Source: Argentina anserina
Lineage: Eukaryota > Streptophyta > Magnoliopsida > Rosales > Rosaceae
Assembly (NCBI RefSeq): GCF_933775445.1
Contig: NW_026089473.1
Span: 496,001-560,000, forward strand
DNA length: 64,000 nt
Reading direction: 5' to 3'
The notes under the pieces are model-generated. The model had not been told where the DNA came from and ran no database searches. It saw only the letters and a program-made list of their open reading frames with translations. Positions 51,301-61,812 of this stretch are shown in pieces. Position 1 is the stretch's first letter; each line of letters opens with the position of its first letter. A program made the position numbers and the translations under genes.

Positions 51301-53527
51301 ACTATTCCAATTGTGTATCTTTACATCGTTTGCGTATCTTTACTATTCCAATTGAGTATCTTTTCATTTCTCGTTTGAGTATCTTTCTGTAAGGCTTCTG
51401 ATGCGAGTTTCTATTGAATTTGAGAGTTTTGCAAGTGTGGGAGTGTGTTTCTTTCAAACTGAGTATCTTTACATCGTTTGCGTATGTTTACTATTCCAAT
51501 TGTGTATCTTTACATCGTTTGCGTATCTTTACTATTCCAACTGTGTATCTTTTCATTTCTCGTTTGAGTATCTTTCTGTAAGGCTTCTGATGCGAGTTTC
51601 TATTGAATTTGAGAGTTTTGCAAGTGTGGGAGTGTGTTTCTTTCAAACTGAGTATCTTTACATCGTTTGCGTATGTTTACTATTCCAATTGTGTATCTTT
51701 ACATCGTTTGCGTATCGTTACTATTCCAATTGTGTATCTTTTCATTTCTCGTTTGAGTATCTTTCTGTAAGGCTTCTGATGCGAGTTTCTATTGAATTTG
51801 AGAGTTTTGCAAGTGTGGGAGTGTGTTTCTTTGAAACTGAGTATCTTTACATCGTTTGCGTATGTTTACTATTCCAATTGTGTATCTTTACATCGTTTCC
51901 GTATCGTTACTATTCCAATTGTGTATCTTTTCATTTCTCGTTTGAGTATCTTTCTGTAAGGCTTCTGATGCGAGTTTCTATTGTATTTGAGAGTTTTGCA
52001 AGTGTGGGAGTGTGTTTCTTTTAAACTGAGTATCTTTACATCGTTTGCGTATGTTTACTATTCCAATTGTGTATCTTTGCATCGTTTGCGTATCTTTACT
52101 AGTCCAATTGTGTATCTTTTCATTTCTCGTTTGAGTATCTTTCTGTAAGGCTTCTGATGCGAGTTTCTATTGTATTTGAGAGTTTTGCAAGTGTGGGAGT
52201 GTGTTTCTTTCAAACTGAGTATCTTTACATCGTTTGCGTATCTTTACTATTCCAATTGTGTATCTTTACATCGTTTGCGTATCTTTACTATTCCAATTGT
52301 GTATCTTTACATCGTTTGCGTATCTTTACTATTCCAATTGAGTATCTTTTCATTTCTCGTTTGAGTATCTTTCTGTAAGGCTTCTGATGCGAGTTTCTAT
52401 TGTATTTGAGAGTTTTGCAAGTGTGGGAGTGTGTTTCTTTCAAACTGAGTATCTTTACATCGTTTGCGTATCTTTACTATTCCAATTGTGTATCTTTACA
52501 TCGTTTGCGTATCTTTACTATTCCAATTGTGTATCTTTACATCGTTTGCGTATCTTTACTATTCCAATTGTGTATCTTTACATCGTTTGCGTATCTTTAC
52601 TATTCCAATTGAGTATCTTTTCATTTCTCGTTTGAGTATCTTTCTGTAAGGCTTCTGATGCGAGTTTCTATTGAATTTGAGAGTTTTGCAAGTGTGGGAG
52701 TGTGTTTCTTTCAAACTGAGTATCTTTACATCGTTTGCGTATGTTTACTATTCCAATTGTGTATCTTTACATCGTTTGCGTATCTTTACTATTCCAATTG
52801 TGTATCTTTTCATTTCTCGTTTGAGTATCTTTCTGTAAGGCTTCAGATGCGAGTTTCTATTGTATTTGAGAGTTTTGCAAGTGTGGGAGTGTGTTTCTTT
52901 CAAACTGAGTATCTTTACATCGTTTGCGTATCTTTACAATTCCAATTGAGTACTTTTTTCATTTCTCGTTTGAGTATCTTTCTGTAAGGCTTTCTGATGC
53001 GAGTTTCTTTTGAATTTGAGAGTTTTGCAAGTGTGGGAGTGTGTTTCTTTCAAACTGAGTATCTTTACATCGTTTGCGTATCTTTACTATTCCAATTGTG
53101 TATCTTTACATCGTTTGCGTATCTTTACTATTCCAATTGTGTATCTTTTCATTTCTCGTTTGAGTATCTTTCTGTAAGGCTTCTGATGCGAGTTTCTATT
53201 GTATTTGAGAGTTTTGCAAGTGTGGGAGTGTGTTTCTTTCAAACTGAGTATCTTTACATCGTTTGCGTATCTTTACTATTCCAATTGTGTATCTTTACAT
53301 CGTTTGCGTATCTGTACTATTCCAATTGTGTATCTTTTCATTTCTCGTTTGAGTATCTTTCTGTAACGCATCTGATGCGAGTTTCTATTGTATTTGAGAG
53401 TTTTGCAAGTGTGGGAGTGTGTTTCTTTCAAACTGAGTATCTTTACATCGTTTGCGTATATTTACTATTCCAATTGTATATCTTTACATCGTTTGCGTAT
53501 CTTTACTATTCCAATTGTGTATCTTTA
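48316..53527 (+). repeat. Higher-order repeat with offset 3841 bp (48316-49686 and 52157-53527)
   Basis: Two blocks of about 1.37 kb at the ends of this span match monomer by monomer. Private marks are GGCTTCAGATGCG (49001 and 52842), GAGTACTTTTTTC (49107 and 52948), GTATCTGTACT (49468 and 53309), GTAACGCATCTGATG (49523 and 53364) and ATTGTATATC (49635 and 53476). The stretch between them (about 49700-52156) belongs to other variants, including AAGTCTCG at 50945 and the unusual GTGTTTTTGTTTC at 51023. Confidence 0.86.
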
Positions 53528-55407
53528 CATCGTTTGCGTATCTTTACTATTCCAATTGTGTATCTTTACATCGTTTGCGTATCTTTACTATTCCAATTGT
53601 GTATCTTTACATCGTTTGCGTATCTTTACTATTCCAATTGAGTATCTTTTCATTTCTCGTTTGAGTATCTTTCTGTAAGGCTTCTGATGCGAGTTTCTAT
53701 TGAATTTGAGAGTTTTGCAAGTGTGGGAGTGTGTTTCTTTTAAACTGAGTATCTTTACATCGTTTGCGTATGTTTACTATTCCAATTGTGTATCTTTACA
53801 TCGTTTGCGTATCTTTACTATTCCAATTGTGTATCTTTTCATTTCTCGTTTGAGTATCTTTCTGTAAGGCTTCAGATGCGAGTTTCTATTGTATTTGAGA
53901 GTTTTGCAAGTGTGGGAGTGTGTTTCTTTCAAACTGAGTATCTTTACATCGTTTGCGTATCTTTACAATTCCAATTGAGTACTTTTTTCATTTCTCGTTT
54001 GAGTATCTTTCTGTAAGGCTTTCTGATGCGAGTTTCTTTTGAATTTGAGAGTTTTGCAAGTGTGGGAGTGTGTTTCTTTCAAACTGAGTATCTTTACATC
54101 GTTTGCGTATCTTTACTATTCCAATTGTGTATCTTTACATCGTTTGCGTATCTTTACTATTCCAATTGTGTATCTTTTCATTTCTCGTTTGAGTATCTTT
54201 CTGTAAGGCTTCTGATGCGAGTTTCTATTGTATTTGAGAGTTTTGCAAGTGTGGGAGTGTGTTTCTTTCAAACTGAGTATCTTTACATCGTTTGCGTATG
54301 TTTACTATTCCAATTGTGTATCTTTACATCGTTTGCGTATCTTTACTATTCCAATTGTGTATCTTTACATCGTTTGCGTATGTTTACTATTCCAATTGTG
54401 TATCTTTACATCGTTTGCGTATCTTTACTATTCCAATTGTGTATCTTTACATCGTTTGCGTATCTTTACTATTCCAATTGTGTATCTTTACATCGTTTGC
54501 GTATCTTTACTATTCCAATTGTGTATCTTTACATCGTTTGCGTATCTTTACTATTCCAATTGAGTATCTTTTCATTTCTCGTTTGAGTATCTTTCTGTAA
54601 GGCTTCTGATGCGAGTTTCTATTGAATTTGAGAGTTTTGCAAGTGTGGGAGTGTGTTTCTTTTAAACTGAGTATCTTTACATCGTTTGCGTATGTTTACT
54701 ATTCCAATTGTGTATCTTTACATCGTTTGCGTATCTTTACTATTCCAATTGTGTATCTTTTCATTTCTCGTTTGAGTATCTTTCTGTAAGGCTTCAGATG
54801 CGAGTTTCTATTGTATTTGAGAGTTTTGCAAGTGTGGGAGTGTGTTTCTTTCAAACTGAGTATCTTTACATCGTTTGCGTATCTTTACAATTCCAATTGA
54901 GTACTTTTTTCATTTCTCGTTTGAGTATCTTTCTGTAAGGCTTTCTGATGCGAGTTTCTTTTGAATTTGAGAGTTTTGCAAGTGTGGGAGTGTGTTTCTT
55001 TCAAACTGAGTATCTTTACATCGTTTGCGTATCTTTACTATTCCAATTGTGTATCTTTACATCGTTTGCGTATCTTTACTATTCCAATTGTGTATCTTTT
55101 CATTTCTCGTTTGAGTATCTTTCTGTAAGGCTTCTGATGCGAGTTTCTATTGTATTTGAGAGTTTTGCAAGTGTGGGAGTGTGTTTCTTTCAAACTGAGT
55201 ATCTTTACATCGTTTGCGTATGTTTACTATTCCAATTGTGTATCTTTACATCGTTTGCGTATCTTTACTATTCCAATTGTGTATCTTTACATCGTTTGCG
55301 TATGTTTACTATTCCAATTGTGTATCTTTACATCGTTTGCGTATCTTTACTATTCCAATTGAGTATCTTTTCATTTCTCGTTTGAGTATCTTTCTGTAAG
55401 GCTTCTG
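52658..55407 (+). repeat. Three successive block copies of 1029, 922 and 799 bp
   Basis: Blocks start at 52658, 53687 and 54609. Each begins with a GTATGTTTAC monomer followed by the rare GGCTTCAGATGCG junction and a GAGTACTTTTTTC monomer. The third is shorter than the second by exactly 123 bases, or three 41 bp subrepeats (seven against four in the long monomer). In the first block the extra length comes from additional monomers including the GTAACGCATC one. Confidence 0.83.
54215..54608 (+). repeat. Expanded 394 bp monomer with seven 41 bp subrepeats
   Basis: Consecutive monomer starts at 54215 and 54609 are 394 bases apart, exactly 107 + 7 x 41. It is the longest subrepeat run in the window. 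GTATGTTTAC replaces GTATCTTTAC in the first and third subrepeats. The neighbouring block copy beginning at 55137 has four subrepeats with the same alternation. Three subrepeats were therefore gained here or lost there after the block was duplicated. Confidence 0.92.
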
Positions 55408-58400
55408 ATGCGAGTTTCTATTGAATTTGAGAGTTTTGCAAGTGTGGGAGTGTGTTTCTTTCAAACTGAGTATCTTTACATCGTTTGCGTATGTTTACTA
55501 TTCCAATTGTGTATCTTTACATCGTTTGCGTATCTTTACTATTCCAACTGTGTATCTTTTCATTTCTCGTTTGAGTATCTTTCTGTAAGGCTTCTGATGC
55601 GAGTTTCTATTGAATTTGAGAGTTTTGCAAGTGTGGGAGTGTGTTTCTTTCAAACTGAGTATCTTTACATCGTTTGCGTATGTTTACTATTCCAATTGTG
55701 TATCTTTACATCGTTTGTGTATCGTTACTATTCCAATTGTGTATCTTTTCATTTCTCGTTTGAGTATCTTTCTGTAAGGCTTCTGATGCGAGTTTCTATT
55801 GTATTTGAGAGTTTTGCAAGTGTGGGAGTGTGTTTCTTTCAAACTGAGTATATTTACATCGTTTGCGTATGTTTACTATTCCAATTGTGTATCTTTACAT
55901 CGTTTGCGTATCTTTACTATTCCAATTGTGTATCTTTTCATTTCTCGTTTGAGTATCTTTCTGTAAGGCTTCTGATGCGAGTTTCTATTGTATTTGAGAG
56001 TTTTGCAAGTGTGGGAGTGTGTTTCTTTCAAACTGAGTATCTTTACATCGTTTGCGTATCTTTACTATTCCAATTGTGTATCTTTACATCGTTTGCGTAT
56101 GTTTACTATTCCAATTGTGTATCTTTACATCGTTTGCGTATCTTTACTATTCCAATTGAGTATCTTTTCATTTCTCGTTTGAGTATCTTTCTGTAAGGCT
56201 TCTGATGCGAGTTTCTATTGAATTTGAGAGTTTTGCAAGTGTGGGAGTGTGTTTCTTTCAAACTGAGTATCTTTACATCGTTTGCGTATGTTTACTATTC
56301 CAATTGTGTATCTTTACATCGTTTGCGTATCGTTACTATTCCAATTGTGTATCTTTTCATTTCTCGTTTGAGTATCTTTCTGTAAGGCTTCTGATGCGAG
56401 TTTCTATTGAATTTGAGAGTTTTGCAAGTGTGGGAGTGTGTTTCTTTCAAACTGAGTATCTTTACATCGTTTGCGTATGTTTACTATTCCAATTGTGTAT
56501 CTTTACATCGTTTCCGTATCGTTACTATTCCAATTGTGTATCTTTTCATTTCTCGTTTGAGTATCTTTCTGTAAGGCTTCTGATGCGAGTTTCTATTGTA
56601 TTTGAGAGTTTTGCAAGTGTGGGAGTGTGTTTCTTTTAAACTGAGTATCTTTACATCGTTTGCGTATGTTTACTATTCCAATTGTGTATCTTTGCATCGT
56701 TTGCGTATCTTTACTAGTCCAATTGAGTATCTTTTCATTTCTCGTTTGAGTATCTTTCTGTAAGGCTTCTGATGCGAGTTTCTATTGAATTTGAGAGTTT
56801 TGCAAGTGTGGGAGTGTGTTTCTTTCAAACTGAGTATCTTTACATCGTTTGCGTATGTTTACTATTCCAATTGTGTATCTTTACATCGTTTGCGTATCTT
56901 TACTATTCCAACTGTGTATCTTTTCATTTCTCGTTTGAGTATCTTTCTGTAAGGCTTCTGATGCGAGTTTCTATTGAATTTGAGAGTTTTGCAAGTGTGG
57001 GAGTGTGTTTCTTTCAAACTGAGTATCTTTACATCGTTTGCGTATGTTTACTATTCCAATTGTGTATCTTTACATCGTTTGTGTATCGTTACTATTCCAA
57101 TTGTGTATCTTTTCATTTCTCGTTTGAGTATCTTTCTGTAAGGCTTCTGATGCGAGTTTCTATTGTATTTGAGAGTTTTGCAAGTGTGGGAGTGTGTTTC
57201 TTTCAAACTGAGTATCTTTACATCGTTTGCGTATGTTTACTATTCCAATTGTGTATCTTTGCATCGTTTGCGTATCTTTACTAGTCCAATTTTGTATCTT
57301 TTCATTTCTCGTTTGAGTATCTTTCTGTAAGGCTTCTGATGCGAGTTTCTATTGAATTTGAGAGTTTTGCAAGTGTGGGAGTGTGTTTCTTTCAAACTGA
57401 GTATCTTTACATCGTTTGCGTATGTTTACTATTCCAATTGTGTATCTTTACATCGTTTGCGTATCTTTACTAGTCCAATTGTGTATCTTTTCATTTCTCG
57501 TTTGAGTATCTTTCTGTAAGGCTTCTGATGCGAGTTTCTATTGTATTTGAGAGTTTTGCAAGTGTGGGAGTGTGTTTCTTTCAAACTGAGTATCTTTACA
57601 TCGTTTGCGTATGTTTACTATTCCAATTGTGTATCTTTACATCGTTTGCGTATCGTTACTATTCCAATTGTGTATCTTTTCATTTCTCGTTTGAGTATCT
57701 TTCTGTAAGGCTTCTGATGCGAGTTTCTATTGTATTTGAGAGTTTTGCAAGTGTGGGAGTGTGTTTCTTTCAAACTGAGTATCTTTACATCGTTTGCGTA
57801 TGTTTACTATTCCAATTGTGTATCTTTGCATCGTTTGCGTATCTTTACTAGTCCAATTGTGTATCTTTTCATTTCTCGTTTGATTATCTTTCTGTAAGGC
57901 TTCTGATGCGAGTTTCTATTGTATTTGAGAGTTTTGCAAGTGTGGGAGTGTGTTTCTTTCAAACTGAGTATCTTTACATCGTTTGCGTATCTTTACAATT
58001 CCAATTGAGTACTTTTTTCATTTCTCGTTTGAGTATCTTTCTGTAAGGCTTTCTGATGCGAGTTTCTTTTGAATTTGAGAGTTTTGCAAGTGTGGGAGTG
58101 TGTTTCTTTCAAAATGAGTATCTTTACATCGTTTGCGTATCTTTACTATTCCAATTGTGTATCTTTACATCGTTTGCGTATCTTTACTATTCCAATTGTG
58201 TATCTTTTCATTTCTCGTTTGAGTATCTTTCTGTAAGGCTTCTGATGCGAGTTTCTATTGTATTTGAGAGTTTTGCAAGTGTGGGAGTGTGTTTCTTTCA
58301 AACTGAGTATCTTTACATCGTTTGCGTATCTTTACTATTCCAATTGTGTATCTTTACATCGTTTGCGTATGTTTACTATTCCAATTGTGTATCTTTACAT

Positions 58401-58474
58401 CGTTTGCGTATCTTTACTATTCCAATTGAGTATCTTTTCATTTCTCGTTTGAGTATCTTTCTGTAAGGCTTCTG

Positions 58475-59690
58475 ATGCGAGTTTCTATTGAATTTGAGAG
58501 TTTTGCAAGTGTGGGAGTGTGTTTCTTTCAAACTGAGTATCTTTACATCGTTTGCGTATGTTTACTATTCCAATTGTGTATCTTTACATCGTTTGCGTAT
58601 CTTTACTATTCCAACTGTGTATCTTTTCATTTCTCGTTTGAGTATCTTTCTGTAAGGCTTCTGATGCGAGTTTCTATTGAATTTGAGAGTTTTGCAAGTG
58701 TGGGAGTGTGTTTCTTTCAAACTGAGTATCTTTACATCGTTTGCGTATGTTTACTATTCTAATTGTGTATCTTTACATCGTTTGCGTATCGTTACTATTC
58801 CAATTGTGTATCTTTTCATTTCTCGTTTGAGTATCTTTCTGTAAGGCTTCTGATGCGAGTTTCTATTGAATTTGAGAGTTTTGCAAGTGTGGGAGTGTGT
58901 TTCTTTCAAACTGAGTATCTTTACATCGTTTGCGTATCTTTACTATTCCAATTGTGTATCTTTACATCGTTTGCGTATGTTTACTATTCCAATTGTGTAT
59001 CTTTACATCGTTTGCGTATCTTTACTATTCCAATTGAGTATCTTTTCATTTCTCGTTTGAGTATCTTTCTGTAAGGCTTCTGATGCGAGTTTCTATTGAA
59101 TTTGAGAGTTTTGCAAGTGTGGGAGTGTGTTTCTTTCAAACTGAGTATCTTTACATCGTTTGCGTATGTTTACTATTCCAATTGTGTATCTTTACATCGT
59201 TTGCGTATCTTTACTATTCCAACTGTGTATCTTTTCATTTCTCGTTTGAGTATCTTTCTGTAAGGCTTCTGATGCGAGTTTCTATTGAATTTGAGAGTTT
59301 TGCAAGTGTGGGAGTGTGTTTCTTTCAAACTGAGTATCTTTACATCGTTTGCGTATGTTTACTATTCTAATTGTGTATCTTTACATCGTTTGCGTATCGT
59401 TACTATTCCAATTGTGTATCTTTTCATTTCTCGTTTGAGTATCTTTCTGTAAGGCTTCTGATGCGAGTTTCTATTGTATTTGAGAGTTTTGCAAGTGTGG
59501 GAGTGTGTTTCTTTCAAACTGAGTATCTTTACATCGTTTGCGAATGTTTACTATTCCAATTGTGTATCTTTGCATCGTTTGCGTATCTTTACTAGTCCAA
59601 TTTTGTATCTTTTCATTTCTCGTTTGAGTATCTTTCTGTAAGGCTTCTGATGCGAGTTTCTATTGAATTTGAGAGTTTTGCAAGTGTGGG
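58475..59690 (+). repeat. Two-copy higher-order block, period 608 bp
   Basis: Monomer starts 58475, 58664, 58853, 59083, 59272 and 59461 give steps of 189, 189 and 230, then 189 and 189 again. Both copies share CAACTGTGTATC and the private ACTATTCTAATTG (about 58755 and 59363), where TTCC has become TTCT. The following monomers diverge at GCGAATGTTT (about 59540). Confidence 0.84.
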
Positions 59691-61812
59691 AGTGTGTTTC
59701 TTTCAAACTGAGTATCTTTACATCGTTTGCGTATGTTTACTATTCCAATTGTGTATCTTTACATCGTTTGCGTATCTTTACTAGTCCAATTGTGTATCTT
59801 TTCATTTCTCGTTTGAGTATCTTTCTGTAAGGCTTCTGATGCGAGTTTCTATTGTATTTGAAAGTTTTGCAAGTGTGGGAGTGTGTTTCTTTCAAACTGA
59901 GTATCTTTACATCGTTTGCGTATGTTTACTATTCCAATTGTGTATCTTTACATCGTTTGCGTATCGTTACTATTCCAATTGTGTATCTTTTCATTTCTCG
60001 TTTGAGTATCTTTCTGTAAGGCTTCTGATGCGAGTTTCTATTGTATTTGAGAGTTTTGCAAGTGTGGGAGTGTGTTTCTTTCAAACTGAGTATCTTTACA
60101 TCGTTTGCGTATGTTTACTATTCCAATTCTGTATCTTTGCATCGTTTGCGTATCTTTACTAGTCCAATTGTGTATCTTTTCATTTCTCGTTTGAGTATCT
60201 TTCTGTAAGGCTTCTGATGCGAGTTTCTATTGTATTTGAGAGTTTTGCAAGTGTGGGAGTGTGTTTCTTTCAAACTGAGTATCTTTACATCGTTTGCGTA
60301 TGTTTACTATTCCAATTGTGTATCTTTACATCGTTTCCGTATCGTTACTATTCCAATTGTGTATCTTTTCATTTCTCGTTTGAGTATCTTTCTGTAAGGC
60401 TTCTGATGCGAGTTTCTATTGTATTTGAGAGTTTTGCAAGTGTGGGAGTGTGTTTCTTTTAAACTGAGTATCTTTACATCGTTTGCGTATGTTTACTATT
60501 CCAATTGTGTATCTTTGCATCGTTTGCGTATCTTTACTAGTCCAATTGTGTATCTTTTCATTTCTCGTTTGAGTATCTTTCTGTAAGGCTTCTGATGCGA
60601 GTTTCTATTGTATTTGAGAGTTTTGCAAGTGTGGGAGTGTGTTTCTTTCAAACTGAGTATCTTTACATCGTTTGCGTATCTTTACTATTCCAATTGTGTA
60701 TCTTTACATCGTTTGCGTATCTTTACTATTCCAATTGTGTATCTTTACATCGTTTGCGTATCTTTACTATTCCAATTGAGTATCTTTTCATTTCTCGTTT
60801 GAGTATCTTTCTGTAAGGCTTCTGATGCGAGTTTCTATTGTATTTGAGAGTTTTGCAAGTGTGGGAGTGTGTTTCTTTCAAACTGAGTATCTTTACATCG
60901 TTTGCGTATCTTTACTATTCCAATTGTGTATCTTTACATCGTTTGCGTATCTTTACTATTCCAATTGTGTATCTTTACATCGTTTGCGTATCTTTACTAT
61001 TCCAATTGTGTATCTTTACATCGTGTGCGTATCTTTACTATTCCAATTGAGTATCTTTTCATTTCTCGTTTGATTATCTTTCTGTAAGGCTTCTGATGCG
61101 AGTTTCTATTGTATTTGAGAGTTTTGCAAGTGTGGGAGTGTGTTTCTTTCAAACTGAGTATCTTTACATCGTTTGCGTATCTTTACAATTCCAATTGAGT
61201 ACTTTTTTCATTTCTCGTTTGAGTATCTTTCTGTAAGGCTTTCTGATGCGAGTTTCTTTTGAATTTGAGAGTTTTGCAAGTGTGGGAGTGTGTTTCTTTC
61301 AAACTGAGTATCTTTACATCGTTTGCGTATCTTTACTATTCCAATTGTGTATCTTTGCATCGTTTGCGTATCTTTACTAGTCCAATTTTGTATCTTTTCA
61401 TTTCTCGTTTGAGTATCTTTCTGTAAGGCTTCTGATGCGAGTTTCTATTGTATTTGAGAGTTTTGCAAGTGTGGGAGTGTGTTTCTTTCAAACTGAGTAT
61501 CTTTACATCGTTTGCGTATGTTTACTATTCCAATTGTGTATCTTTACATCGTTTGCGTATCGTTACTATTCCAATTGTGTATCTTTTCATTTCTCGTTTG
61601 AGTATCTTTCTGTAAGGCTTCTGATGCGAGTTTCTATTGTATTTGAGAGTTTTGCAAGTGTGGGAGTGTGTTTCTTTCAAACTGAGTATCTTTACATCGT
61701 TTGCGTATGTTTACTATTCCAATTGTGTATCTTTGCATCGTTTGCGTATGTTTACTAGTCCAATTGTGTATCTTTTCATTTCTCGTTTGATTATCTTTCT
61801 GTAAGGCTTCTG